Part shown: in pieces, positions 1 to 8,786 of the stretch
How positions within the stretch are numbered: the stretch's first letter is position 1
Layout: each line of letters begins with the position of its first letter
From: a virus
Strand: one strand, 5' to 3'
IMG/VR virus record: IMGVR_UViG_3300022602_000142
Span: 1-51,677 of that record
Length of the DNA: 51,677 nucleotides
The notes under the pieces: model-generated
Seen by the model: the letters and a program-made list of their open reading frames with translations, nothing else
What the model was told of the DNA's origin: nothing
Databases searched by the model: none
Position numbers and translations under genes: made by a program

Positions 1-377
1 TCGCTAACTTCAATCTGAACATCTCGGTTTGGATATTTTATCGCAATCATACCGTATAAGTCGTCTGCTATCATCTCGCAACTTTTGTAATCCAATTCTA
101 GTGTGGTTGTTGAATAAAGATTCAACAGCCACCTTTTAAACTGAATAAACTCAATATCTCTATCGTTGTGAAATACTTCGACCGACACTTTAAAATGAAA
201 GATATGACGATGTGGGCTTGCTAAAAAACTAACATCTGTTAGATTTGGGTCTGTAGCGGCAGCGGGATAACAATGAATACCTTCACGTTGAAATGTAACC
301 CATATAAGTCGTTTTGCACGATTCATAATACGGTTTCGTTTTTCTGTTAGTGCTTGTTTTACTTGTTCATCACTCAT
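1..377 (-). CDS. Partial QueD/6-pyruvoyl-tetrahydropterin synthase-like T-fold protein (3' end outside window)
   Basis: The frame opens at ATG 377-375 and stays open to the window edge, giving 125 residues without the C terminus. The ATG overlaps the TGA of the upstream 65-aa gene (ATGA). Near residues 55-85 there is a His-rich strand (PHRHIFHFKV) followed by IEFIQFKRWL. This resembles the QueD/PTPS layout of a zinc-binding HxH strand followed by the xDFxxLK strand. QueD makes 6-carboxytetrahydropterin on the way to preQ0, the base a DpdA-type enzyme would insert, and a DpdA-like gene lies two genes upstream in the same operon. The resemblance is weak by eye. A conserved phage protein of unknown function is the alternative. 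Confidence 0.45.
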   Translation of the reverse strand, partial: MSDEQVKQALTEKRNRIMNRAKRLIWVTFQREGIHCYPAAATDPNLTDVSFLASPHRHIFHFKVSVEVFHNDRDIEFIQFKRWLLNLYSTTTLELDYKSCEMIADDLYGMIAIKYPNRDVQIEVS

Positions 378-571
378 AGTTCATCTCCATAGCCAACACG
401 TTCATAATTTTCTTCAAATTGTAAACGATTGTATTGTTTAATTTGCGACACGACCATATCTAATTCATTTCGTAACTGAGTTAACTGAGTAGGTTGTTCA
501 GTTAAACTAATTTCTTTACTAAGAATTCTTTTTTGTTTTTCCAAAGATTCAATTAATTTTGTATAATTCAT
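374..571 (-). CDS. Small hypothetical protein (65 aa), predicted coiled coil
   Basis: I do not recognise this protein. It is highly charged and helical throughout, with Leu/Ile spaced as in a short coiled coil (IESLEKQKRILSKEISL near the N terminus) and an acidic end, GDEL. Its ATG directly abuts the stop of the DpdA-like gene (571/572) and its TGA overlaps the next ATG, so it belongs to the clamp/DpdA operon. It may be a small partner of the DNA-modification enzyme, but only its position suggests this. Confidence 0.6.
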   Translation of the reverse strand: MNYTKLIESLEKQKRILSKEISLTEQPTQLTQLRNELDMVVSQIKQYNRLQFEENYERVGYGDEL

Positions 572-2137
572 TTATTCCTCAATATCAAAAAGTTGTAAAC
601 TATCAGCGTGTATCGTCAATTCTTTCTTTTTAGTAGGCATTTTTTTAGTTTTAGCACTATTAACGCCATCAAACATTTCTTCAAATTTTGTATTACTGTT
701 TATAGCACGTTTTCCTGTATACCCATAACTTCCACTTTGTATTTGTAAAAAGAACTTACTGTGTTTGTCAATTAAATCTAAACTTTTTTGCCTATCATTA
801 AGACTAAAAATCTCGTCAACTAATTGATTAAATTTAACATTTCCAAATTTACAAATCAACATTTTTGGTGTTATTTGAGTATCATATTTGGTATTTGCTT
901 CCTGCACAGCAGCAATATGTTGATATACATTATGAGCCTGTAAAATGGTATAACTCAATGTGTCCCAACTAGTTTTAGTTTCTTTGCCTTGTTGATTGAT
1001 AAACCCATGCCCGCGATAACAAATATCACGTATTAATAGTTTTTCAAGAATTGGGCTATTAGTAAATCTTTTATGTATATTATCTTGTAATACTGCATCG
1101 ACAAATAATCTATTATCTGTAGCATATTTTTTGTCTTCCGCAGTTTTATCCATTCTATAAGACCATTTCTTATTGTGTTCTATAACATTTTCAAAATAAG
1201 CAAGCCCTTTGGCTGCACTTAAAAATGGACTAGCACAATCAAATGTAATTTGTAGTTTTGGGTTTACATATTTGCGCAATGCACGTTGTATGTCACTAAA
1301 AATAACTGCATATTCTAATATGCTTGTGCCCAAACAGTGAATCAAGTCATGCTTGCCTTCTTGTAATAACCCATCGTGTATGATATGTACAAGTCTACGT
1401 AAAGTTAAATGTATATCTGCTTTATTCTGACCACCAAATGCCCAACCATTAAAATGATTTTCTGGGTAGATGTTTGGATCGCAATACTTTTTCATTTCAT
1501 CATACCAATTATCACTTTGTGTATGATTGTGCCCTTGCAACACATTTAAGAATTTACATTTGCCACTACGATTTTTTATAAAGTATTGATTATTAATGTG
1601 CGTAGCAACAATAGCATCTTGTATGGTTTGTATACCATGTAAACTCTTGCCGTTTTTATCAGTTAAATGATAGGTTTCAAGACTTTGACTGGGTATGTCT
1701 AGACACATACCATAATCCATGTATGTGTCCATCCATTTTAATACAGCGATGCGTTTTTCCATAGCACGTGGACAGTTAGGATCTTTCCAATCAGCAGGCC
1801 ATTGACCTTTTAATATTTGAAATCCTCCACTGTCACCCAAACAAAATGTATTTTCTTCACGCTTGCGTACAATACTTTCATTATGATCATCAACAGTTGT
1901 GTCTAAATTAGCATGACCTGCGCTATATAGACCCCATTTATAAGTGAATAATCCATTACTACTGTAATAGTTTAAACGTTCTGTGTCGCCGTTAAACGCA
2001 CTGGGAATACGTGATTGTTCAAAATAGTTTTCACCTTCACGTTGTTTGCCAAGTCCACTAATAAAAAAACTACTAATGGCTGGCAAAAACAATGCCCATT
2101 CAGGATTTTGACTTTGTGTAAGGTCTACTTGTTTCAT
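572..2137 (-). CDS. dpdA: DpdA/TGT-like 7-deazaguanine transglycosylase
   Basis: This 521-aa protein has the tRNA-guanine transglycosylase signature. DSGGFQ lies at residues 102-107 (Asp102 as the base-binding/general-acid residue), GWAFGG at 231-236 matches the TGT GGLAVG loop, and Asp300 in TFDCASPF matches the nucleophile Asp of FDCVLPTR. The C-terminal CxCxxC zinc site of bacterial TGT is not apparent. Together with the phage context this favours the DpdA branch, which exchanges guanine in DNA for a 7-deazaguanine and so protects phage DNA from host nucleases. It sits downstream of the clamp in one operon and upstream of a possible QueD-like gene. Acting on tRNA instead of DNA cannot be excluded. 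Confidence 0.75.
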   Translation of the reverse strand: MKQVDLTQSQNPEWALFLPAISSFFISGLGKQREGENYFEQSRIPSAFNGDTERLNYYSSNGLFTYKWGLYSAGHANLDTTVDDHNESIVRKREENTFCLGDSGGFQILKGQWPADWKDPNCPRAMEKRIAVLKWMDTYMDYGMCLDIPSQSLETYHLTDKNGKSLHGIQTIQDAIVATHINNQYFIKNRSGKCKFLNVLQGHNHTQSDNWYDEMKKYCDPNIYPENHFNGWAFGGQNKADIHLTLRRLVHIIHDGLLQEGKHDLIHCLGTSILEYAVIFSDIQRALRKYVNPKLQITFDCASPFLSAAKGLAYFENVIEHNKKWSYRMDKTAEDKKYATDNRLFVDAVLQDNIHKRFTNSPILEKLLIRDICYRGHGFINQQGKETKTSWDTLSYTILQAHNVYQHIAAVQEANTKYDTQITPKMLICKFGNVKFNQLVDEIFSLNDRQKSLDLIDKHSKFFLQIQSGSYGYTGKRAINSNTKFEEMFDGVNSAKTKKMPTKKKELTIHADSLQLFDIEE

Positions 2138-2478
2138 TGTGTTAATGTTTTTACCATTTCTAATTTTTGTTTAGCAATTTCAATAGTGTCTAATAAGTCT
2201 TTCACTGCTGTATTGGTTTCTGCTAATTTTTTAAACTCAATTTCTTCATTCATTTTCTTTTCTGCCCAGTTTAAAACTTTTGAAGTACGTTCGTCAAGAT
2301 CAACGTTTACATAATTAGGCATTGAGTGCCAATAACTACCTGCATCAATTTCAAAACACATACTGGAGTTATTCCAACGCACTGCTCCTTTAGCAAAAGG
2401 GGTACTTGGTGTACCAGAATATCCTATAGTTTCTTTACTACCACCTTCTGTAATTTTAAAAAGATTGACAGTTATCAT
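2134..2478 (-). CDS. Hypothetical protein (114 aa)
   Basis: I do not recognise this family. The ATG at 2478 (MITVNLFKI) is preferred to the upstream TTG at 2520, because it starts just after the clamp stop (2480) instead of overlapping it. The N-terminal half looks beta-rich with aromatic residues (RWNNSSMCFEIDAGSYW). The C-terminal half is a charged amphipathic helix ending in EMVKTLTQ. The end overlaps the DpdA-like start by 4 nt. Its place between clamp and DpdA suggests an early gene. Confidence 0.65.
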   Translation of the reverse strand: MITVNLFKITEGGSKETIGYSGTPSTPFAKGAVRWNNSSMCFEIDAGSYWHSMPNYVNVDLDERTSKVLNWAEKKMNEEIEFKKLAETNTAVKDLLDTIEIAKQKLEMVKTLTQ

Positions 2479-2479
2479 A

Positions 2480-3196
2480 TTACTTTTGTTGACTTGGCAA
2501 TAAGAATTGATATTCAGCAATACCGCTGTCTACAGTTACTTCAGCAACGCCTTGATCACTAAAGCGAACAGTCTTATCGCCTGGCAAGTTTAAAATGCTA
2601 GCAAATACGCTAACAGGATAACTCCATGCTTTATTAAGTTTGCCACTGCCAGTAGTGAAAATAAAGTTACCACTATGTGTACTTGGATCGCCAAAATATA
2701 CACGAATTTTGTCACCTTCGCTTTTAACAGTAAATGTATTTTCGCTATTATTTGCTGAACTTTGTTTCTTTAATCGTGTAATACCTTCAATGCTTGGAGT
2801 AAATTCTACTGCCCATGTAGCACCTTTGAACTTAACTGGTTTAACTTTTTCTTCTACCATAGCCTTAGACATTAATCGATAGTCGTTAACGAAGTCAGCG
2901 TTCTTAGTTTCAAAGTGAATAGCACAAGGTGCGTCATCTTTTGTAGTTACAGTAATTTCTGCGCTATCATCATAGTCATCAAAACTCAAAATAGTTTTAA
3001 GTGTATTAAGATTTGGCATACCAAATGTGCCAACAAAATCAGCGATTGGATTTTTAAAACTGCCATATACAATTACGGTTTTGTCTTCGGCAAGAGCAGT
3101 AATTTTAGTTTCGCTGTCAGTGCCATCGATCTTAAGTGTGTCAATAACACCTAGACCATTTGTGTGTTGAATCAAATCAAGTAAATTATCTTTCAT
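2480..3196 (-). CDS. 45: DNA polymerase sliding clamp (T4 gp45-like)
   Basis: The protein is 238 aa, close to T4 gp45 (228 aa), and forms two alternating beta-rich halves as expected for one subunit of the trimeric clamp. It ends in a hydrophobic sheet strand, AEYQFLLPS. It lies just downstream of the gp43-like polymerase, next to it as in T4-like replication regions. The clamp gives the polymerase processivity, and in T4 it also activates late transcription, which fits the many late boxes here. The ATG at 3196 has AAAGGA upstream and a sigma70-like promoter (3240-3268). Assignment rests on size, fold pattern and context, with moderate sequence resemblance. Confidence 0.8.
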   Translation of the reverse strand: MKDNLLDLIQHTNGLGVIDTLKIDGTDSETKITALAEDKTVIVYGSFKNPIADFVGTFGMPNLNTLKTILSFDDYDDSAEITVTTKDDAPCAIHFETKNADFVNDYRLMSKAMVEEKVKPVKFKGATWAVEFTPSIEGITRLKKQSSANNSENTFTVKSEGDKIRVYFGDPSTHSGNFIFTTGSGKLNKAWSYPVSVFASILNLPGDKTVRFSDQGVAEVTVDSGIAEYQFLLPSQQK

Positions 3197-3239
3197 GTTT
3201 TTCCTTTGTTGTTAAAATATTCAGGCATCTTATCTGTGT

Positions 3240-3268
3240 ATTATAATGGAATTTATTAAAAAAATCAA
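3240..3268 (-). promoter_or_regulatory. Sigma70-like promoter for the clamp-DpdA operon
   Basis: On the minus strand TTGATT (3268-3263) is followed after exactly 17 nt by TATAAT (3245-3240). The predicted start near 3233 leaves a leader of about 36 nt that carries AAAGGA before the clamp ATG at 3196. Host-polymerase recognition would make this an early promoter. Confidence 0.75.
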
Positions 3269-3276
3269 GCACTTAG

Positions 3277-5991
3277 TTAACCAAATGTAAATAATTCTTC
3301 AAAGTTGTTACTAGTATCAGTTGCTGATTTTAAATCCCAATCTAACACGCCCAATAAGTTGTCGATCTTTTTATCGACTAATGTGTTTTCCATAGTTGCA
3401 TCGTCAAATGGCAATTCAATAAACCATTTAGGCAATCTTAATTCATCTACTGGATACGCAATACTTGTAAAGTTTAATGGGTTGCTGCGTAGTTTACACA
3501 CAACTACTTTCATACCATCAACAATCTTCATACTATAATTGTCCCCATTTACTCTACGCAGATAGTTCCAATTCAATGCTCCTCGAACATGTCCTGGCAT
3601 ATTTGCTTTGCCTGTACTACTATTGGCTTCTAAGTCGCCATACATAGTGAGTTTGTTTACAGACTTGGGGCTACCTTTAGTCCAACTATCTTGTTCACTT
3701 AATTTGATTTTAAAGTCTTTAATCTTTTGTATAATGTCTTCACGACTACTACCAGCAAGTACATTTTCAAGTACATCCATTAAGAACTCTTGAACATACT
3801 TTGGAGTATCTGCTCGTTTAAGATCAAGACCCATTGCTTTGATGTAGCCGCGTTTACCGTTTACATCTAATCTTTTGCCTTCTTTATCAAAGATATTGAT
3901 AGCATAGCGTTTCTTTGTAATGAATAAACTACGATCACCAATTAATTCGCGTCCTGCTTTGATGATTTCTCCGTTCTTTCTTGGCGCATGGAATGCTCGT
4001 TCCATGAAGCCGGGAAAAGTAGCGTTGGTCTGTTCAGCAATGCTGTCATAAATTTGGATAACATTTTCTTTAGTCCACTCCAATTCGCCATTATCTATTT
4101 GCTCCTTAAGTATTGCATATGCGCTAAAATAACAACTATCAGTATCGCCATATACAATAGCAGGACCTTCGTGATTATATTCATTTGTTACAATTTCATT
4201 AATGGTACTCATCATATGTCTAACAATCTGACGACCACTTAATGTAACACTTTGACCTATACGCTTATCATAGAAACGACAGTGTTCATTTAACAATGCA
4301 CCATAAGCACTATTCAATAAAATCTTACGTACTAATTGTCGTTTATCCCAATATGCTCTTTCTTCGGGTGTAGTGCTTTCTTTGAGTTTTTTTTGCATTA
4401 CTTTACGATCACTATACCAACGTGATAGTAGTCCGGGAATTACGCCTTCATTGTCATATCTAAAGATCGTGCCGTTAGCACTTAGAATATATGGCTTATG
4501 ACTATCAAATATCAACTTCCATACTTCTGCTGCACTTTTAACTTCAGTGCGACCATCTTCATAGTCAATAGTGATATCTGTTCCACGTTCTTGTTTCATA
4601 ACGCTGGCATATTCTAGTGCGCCAAATAGTCCTTCCCATAGTTTACTACCGGTCTCCATATCATCATCTTCTTCACTGTATCTTGCCTTTTGTCGTGCTA
4701 ATTCACGCCCTTTCTCAAGCATACACTGATCAGTAAGTGAAGGTCTTAGTTGTCCAACAATTGTTTCTGGAGCCATGTTCAACGCACGAATCACACTGGG
4801 ATACAGACTGTTAATATCAACTGCGCCTACCCATTCATGTATGCCACGTTTAGGATTGGCGACAAACGCACCAGCTGCTGGACTTGTTTCTGTTTTATTT
4901 TCGTCACGCTTTTTCTTATCTGGAATTACAAGCCCACGCTCGTGTGCCTCGTTCATAATAGCCATTTCAATCATTGCTACAGAACCCATAACAGTTGGCA
5001 ATAATACAGTATTTTCATGTGCTAGTTGATTTGCCAATTCTAAGAACTGTAGTTTCTTGTCAATCTTAACAAGCAACATTGTATCCTGACGATTGTATTC
5101 TAAGAATCTTTTGAAGTCTTTATTGTAAAGTTGGTCAAGTGTACCTTCATATTGAGTTTTGTTTTCACCAACTTCCATTTCACCAATAAAGTCTAGTTTA
5201 TAACTATGGCGACTTTCATAGTTGTACTTTTTATACAATTGTAGATAGTCCATGTGTATACGGCCAACTAAGTCATAAGTTGTTTCAACTTTACCAAATC
5301 GTTCATATTCACGTGCTTTTGGCAACTGACCAAGCAAACAGAATTTTCGTGTGTCATCTTTGCTCATTACACGTGTTACACGATTAACAAGATAGGGAAT
5401 ATCGTAACCTTCTGAGTTCCAACCACTGAGTACGTCTGCATCTTCGATTAGTTTGAAGAATGCCTCAAACATATCAATTTCATTGCGAAACATTACAGTG
5501 TTATCAAATTCATTTACAATATCTTGTGCAGTATCATCACTCATACTCTTAGGCGGTATGCATAATGTTACAAGTTGATCTAACCAAGTCAAATACAAAC
5601 TAATTGCTGTGACTTTATTAAATGGATCAGTAGTTGGACTAAAGCCTTTCTCTGGGTCAAAGTCTACTTCAATATCGAAAAATACTGTATGTAGTTTTGG
5701 AGCATCGACTTTTAGATAGTGTTCGCTAAGACAGCGAAACACTACGTTTACATCGCTTTCAAATATCTTTTTATTGCCATGTATACGTCTTTCTTTTTCA
5801 AATTCAGATTTTTTACGTGTACTGAATCTGCTTACACTATCGCCATACATACTACGATACTTGCCTTTTGGATCGGCATAATACATAATATAATTGGCAG
5901 GATACTCGTTATAAGTTCTTTTGCCGTCTTTACGTTCTACGACAAATATCCTATCAGTTTGCCTATCGTGTATTGCATCAATATATGACAT
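3277..5991 (-). CDS. 43: Family B DNA polymerase (T4 gp43-like)
   Basis: At 904 aa it matches T4 gp43 (898 aa). The 3'-5' exonuclease motifs are visible: FFDIE (Asp106/Glu108), SGWNSEGYD near 189-197 and YNRQD at 299-303. Polymerase motif A is VDINSLYPS around Asp392, motif B is KILLNSAYG, and motif C is YGDTDS in the final third. All catalytic acids are present, so the enzyme should polymerise and proofread. Its start overlaps the end of the SGNH gene by 14 nt, so it is probably expressed from the promoter upstream of the DsbA-like gene. No intein or split is seen. Confidence 0.97.
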   Translation of the reverse strand: MSYIDAIHDRQTDRIFVVERKDGKRTYNEYPANYIMYYADPKGKYRSMYGDSVSRFSTRKKSEFEKERRIHGNKKIFESDVNVVFRCLSEHYLKVDAPKLHTVFFDIEVDFDPEKGFSPTTDPFNKVTAISLYLTWLDQLVTLCIPPKSMSDDTAQDIVNEFDNTVMFRNEIDMFEAFFKLIEDADVLSGWNSEGYDIPYLVNRVTRVMSKDDTRKFCLLGQLPKAREYERFGKVETTYDLVGRIHMDYLQLYKKYNYESRHSYKLDFIGEMEVGENKTQYEGTLDQLYNKDFKRFLEYNRQDTMLLVKIDKKLQFLELANQLAHENTVLLPTVMGSVAMIEMAIMNEAHERGLVIPDKKKRDENKTETSPAAGAFVANPKRGIHEWVGAVDINSLYPSVIRALNMAPETIVGQLRPSLTDQCMLEKGRELARQKARYSEEDDDMETGSKLWEGLFGALEYASVMKQERGTDITIDYEDGRTEVKSAAEVWKLIFDSHKPYILSANGTIFRYDNEGVIPGLLSRWYSDRKVMQKKLKESTTPEERAYWDKRQLVRKILLNSAYGALLNEHCRFYDKRIGQSVTLSGRQIVRHMMSTINEIVTNEYNHEGPAIVYGDTDSCYFSAYAILKEQIDNGELEWTKENVIQIYDSIAEQTNATFPGFMERAFHAPRKNGEIIKAGRELIGDRSLFITKKRYAINIFDKEGKRLDVNGKRGYIKAMGLDLKRADTPKYVQEFLMDVLENVLAGSSREDIIQKIKDFKIKLSEQDSWTKGSPKSVNKLTMYGDLEANSSTGKANMPGHVRGALNWNYLRRVNGDNYSMKIVDGMKVVVCKLRSNPLNFTSIAYPVDELRLPKWFIELPFDDATMENTLVDKKIDNLLGVLDWDLKSATDTSNNFEELFTFG

Positions 5992-6589
5992 GATCTTTTA
6001 TCCTATTATAAGTCATTTCTGCTAATAAAGCATGTGTTTTGGGTCCAGGATGTTTTTTATCGTTTGCAGTATCTGTACGAAAATGATCTTGTGGGGAAAA
6101 ATCTGTAATCACACAATTAGAATTTAGATATTCAGGAACTTTAAAATTATGGTAATCATTTATCATGGGTAAACCAAAATTAATAATTTTTTTATTGGTC
6201 AAATATAAATGCGCCGTATAAATGAAAATATAATTTTTTACAATATTATCTTCTTCTACACTTTTATGAGGAATGAGTGGTGGTGATTCAAGTGTAAAGG
6301 GATCATATTTTATACGCATTTGAGTAAAGTACGTTCTATGAAAATATGACCATCCTACTATTACTATATCATCTGTGTTAAAGTCAAAATTTAAAATATC
6401 ATATAAAATACGTATATTACAATTTCCACCTTTTCCCATGTTTACAGTATCGACTTTTAATAAATCACCCAGTAGTTTAGGCCATGCCAAATTACTGGGG
6501 TTAATATTATCATAGTCGTGCGCTTCCCATTGATCAGGCAACGCCCATCCTTTAGTATAGGAACATCCAAATGCTACCAATCTTGGCAT
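5978..6589 (-). CDS. SGNH/GDSL-like hydrolase
   Basis: The 203-aa protein shows the SGNH blocks in order. FGCSYTKG has the nucleophile Ser10, GKGGNCN around 52-58 has the block II Gly, and DKKHPGPKTH has Asp177 and His180 as the rest of the triad. There is no signal peptide. Such enzymes cleave esters of acyl or acetyl groups on glycans or lipids; the substrate here is unknown. The start forms a TAATG overlap with the DsbA-like gene and the end overlaps the polymerase start, so it is embedded in the replication operon. Confidence 0.75.
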   Translation of the reverse strand: MPRLVAFGCSYTKGWALPDQWEAHDYDNINPSNLAWPKLLGDLLKVDTVNMGKGGNCNIRILYDILNFDFNTDDIVIVGWSYFHRTYFTQMRIKYDPFTLESPPLIPHKSVEEDNIVKNYIFIYTAHLYLTNKKIINFGLPMINDYHNFKVPEYLNSNCVITDFSPQDHFRTDTANDKKHPGPKTHALLAEMTYNRIKDHVIY

Positions 6590-6849
6590 TAAATAGTTTT
6601 ACCCACTGTTTCTAAAATAGTATTCAATTCTTCGTTTTCTTTGTTAGTTTCGCCCAATTTCATCTTGTGTGCGACTTTGATAGCCTTTTTAAGTACGCTG
6701 GGTTTAATTTCCAATTCTTCTGCTACTGCTTTGATTGTGTCATTAAGCCCGCCACTTAGTGTTTCAACTTCGTGCATTACAGACAAGCCTTCATTAATCA
6801 ATTGTGTTAATTTAATTTTGGCTTCATTATTAAAACTTCGTTCAGTCAT
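6589..6849 (-). CDS. dsbA: DsbA-like small double-stranded-DNA-binding protein
   Basis: This is an 86-aa helical protein (GLNDTIKAVAEELEIKPSVL, then a lysine-rich helix). It matches the size and the helix-turn-helix-like pattern of T4 DsbA (89 aa), which binds dsDNA and assists late transcription. The ATG at 6849 has a textbook AAGGAG and a sigma70-like promoter. It heads the SGNH-polymerase operon. Identity is by pattern only; another small phage DNA-binding protein is possible. Confidence 0.5.
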   Translation of the reverse strand: MTERSFNNEAKIKLTQLINEGLSVMHEVETLSGGLNDTIKAVAEELEIKPSVLKKAIKVAHKMKLGETNKENEELNTILETVGKTI

Positions 6850-6873
6850 TGTATCTCCTTGAATGTATTAGTT

Positions 6874-6901
6874 ATTATATACAGTTGTGCATAAAAGTCA
6901 A
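6874..6901 (-). promoter_or_regulatory. Sigma70-like promoter for dsbA-SGNH-polymerase operon
   Basis: TTGACT (6901-6896) and TATAAT (6879-6874) lie 16 nt apart on the minus strand. The predicted start near 6867 leaves a short leader with AAGGAG before ATG 6849. The region is divergent: a T4-type late box for the plus-strand genes lies 25 nt away. Confidence 0.75.
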
Positions 6902-6925
6902 ACATTTTAACACCCAGTATTGTAT

Positions 6926-6933
6926 TATAAATA
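6926..6933 (+). promoter_or_regulatory. T4-type late promoter box TATAAATA
   Basis: This is an exact match to the T4 late consensus on the plus strand, and the ATG of the next gene follows after 7 nt (6941). In T4 the transcript begins 6 nt after the box, so the predicted leader here is about 2 nt. Confidence 0.8.
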
Positions 6934-6940
6934 AGAGTCT

Positions 6941-8128
6941 ATGGCAATTATAAAACGCACTGGCATATCTACTCCAATAAAGATTATACCAACAATTAAT
7001 TTAAATTTGGAATCAGGTTTTTATTTTTTATCAATATGGCCAATGGAAAACTACAACTTAGATAATCTAGAACAACAAAAAGATAAAATACATACCATAG
7101 TAATTGATCAGGGAGTCGAATATCAATTTAATCAACTTTATGGTGATGATTTTGGAGTTGCCAAATTAATTAAAAAATACCCAGAAAAGAATTTTATTAT
7201 TATAACTTGTAACTACAAGTATGATTACAACTATATTAATTGGGATGAAAATCCCAATGTTAAAATTTTAGATTACAATGGATATTGGATATGCAAAGCA
7301 TTTTCCGGAATATATGAAAAATGTTTGAATTCAGATGATATTAACATAAAAAATAATTTGGATATTAAAAATAATAACATATGTTTAGATACACCATTAG
7401 AACATTTATTCATAAGTTTAAATAACATTTCTCATGTTCATCGTGCAAGATTAATGGACGAATTGGCTAAAAATAATCTAATAGAAAAAGGTGCGATTTC
7501 ATGGCGAGATGTTACTCGCATGTATGATAACCAAAGAACCGATGAATTGGATAGTGTTAGACATGGGTATGTTTACAAATATTGGAAACCAAAAAGAATG
7601 TATTTGGATCAACCTTTAATAGATTATAGTAACAACGTTGAGCAATATCATATACCAATACAAATAAAAAGTTCATTTGCACAGATTGTTGCCGAATCTA
7701 CTGTTAATCAGGTATTTATTTCGGAAAAAACTACTACTAGTATTTTTTATAATAAAATGTTTATGGTTCTGGGTTGTCAAAACTTTCACGCCAACTTAGT
7801 TGAAATGGGATTCAAAATGTATGAAAATGTGTTTGACTATAGTTTTGATAGCGACCCAGATTATGAAATAAGAGTGGAAAAAATTGTAAAAAATATCAAA
7901 AGATATGAAAATTATTCTATGACAGATTTACAAAAAATTATAAACAGTAATAAATCTATTATTAAATACAACAGAGAGTTGGCTATAGAATATTTACACG
8001 AACGAATTCCCAAAGAAATGTACGATTTAAATGAAACATTGTTATCAAATAAACTTCCCAGACTCTGGGCGGGCTTTATTCCCTATAGCGACATTAATTA
8101 TGTAAAATCAAGTTTTTATGGCGATTAA
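6941..8128 (+). CDS. Putative glycosyltransferase-like phage protein, paralogue of the 33391 and 34686 genes
   Basis: The 395-aa protein has no signal peptide or membrane segment. Its C-terminal third contains SEKTTTSIFYNKMFMVLG followed by a LxxxGFKxYENVFDYSFD block. The two plus-strand proteins at 33391 and 34686 carry the same order (EKIFKPIFFKHPFIL, then LGYKTF, then IDExYDxI). The layout of an EK-containing donor-site-like motif followed by a conserved helix suggests a glycosyltransferase of an unassigned phage family; this is inference. The start follows a T4 late box by 7 nt. Its end overlaps the amidotransferase-like gene by 11 nt. Confidence 0.7.
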   Translation: MAIIKRTGISTPIKIIPTINLNLESGFYFLSIWPMENYNLDNLEQQKDKIHTIVIDQGVEYQFNQLYGDDFGVAKLIKKYPEKNFIIITCNYKYDYNYINWDENPNVKILDYNGYWICKAFSGIYEKCLNSDDINIKNNLDIKNNNICLDTPLEHLFISLNNISHVHRARLMDELAKNNLIEKGAISWRDVTRMYDNQRTDELDSVRHGYVYKYWKPKRMYLDQPLIDYSNNVEQYHIPIQIKSSFAQIVAESTVNQVFISEKTTTSIFYNKMFMVLGCQNFHANLVEMGFKMYENVFDYSFDSDPDYEIRVEKIVKNIKRYENYSMTDLQKIINSNKSIIKYNRELAIEYLHERIPKEMYDLNETLLSNKLPRLWAGFIPYSDINYVKSSFYGD

Positions 8129-8786
8129 AAAAACAAAAAAGCCCAAGAAACCCAAAATATCAGTATTTTTACACCATCCCTATTGTTCGGCGCATTGTGC
8201 TGTAAGTATACACGAGGCGTTGTGGAAAAAATACAATGTTGAACTTTTTCAATTACAAGATTTACACAAGCCCAAAACACTGCGCGGCACTAAAATAATT
8301 TTATTTCCAGGTGGTGCGGGTGACAGTCAAAAGTTTCAAAGAGATATAGTACCACATAAAGAACCAATACTTGAATACATGGATAAACGTGGCAAGTATC
8401 TTGGCATATGTATGGGAGCATACTGGGCTGGGTCATTATATTTTGATTTACTTAAAAATTTAGATGCTGTGCAGTACATTAAAAGACCACGTGCTGATGT
8501 GCGTAGAAGCCATGGCACAACTGCTGAAGTAGATTGGTTAGGACAAACTACTAAAATGTATTTCTATGATGGCTGTGCTATTGTCGGTAACGGACGTAGT
8601 AATGTTATTGCTACATATAAAAATGGTGACACTATGGCATGTATTCAAAATCGAGTTGGCGTTATAGGTTGTCACCCTGAAAGTCTACGCAGTTGGTATC
8701 AAAAGCCCTTCATCGATCCTTTTTGGCATCGTGGGCATCATCACAAATTATTATTAAACTTTACTGATATGTTAATGGAAGTTTAA
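8118..8786 (+). CDS. Class I glutamine-amidotransferase-like protein (biotin-protein-ligase N-terminal-like)
   Basis: This 222-aa protein has a lysine-rich start, then an alpha/beta domain with FPGGAGDSQ (63-71), the nucleophile elbow GICMGAYWAG with Cys98, and GCHPES near 192-197 with the catalytic His and Glu. This Cys-His-Glu set is typical of class I amidotransferase folds. The GGAG and LGICMGAYWAG pattern is closest to the BPL_N-type domain. It overlaps the preceding gene by 11 nt, so the two are coupled. The amidated or hydrolysed substrate is unknown. Confidence 0.65.
   Translation: MAIKKTKKPKKPKISVFLHHPYCSAHCAVSIHEALWKKYNVELFQLQDLHKPKTLRGTKIILFPGGAGDSQKFQRDIVPHKEPILEYMDKRGKYLGICMGAYWAGSLYFDLLKNLDAVQYIKRPRADVRRSHGTTAEVDWLGQTTKMYFYDGCAIVGNGRSNVIATYKNGDTMACIQNRVGVIGCHPESLRSWYQKPFIDPFWHRGHHHKLLLNFTDMLMEV

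Noticed and set aside
2015-2562. Plus-strand open frames over the DpdA and clamp region
   Set aside because: They are antisense shadows of clear minus-strand genes and lack motifs or ribosome-binding sites. The same holds for most other plus-strand frames in the window.
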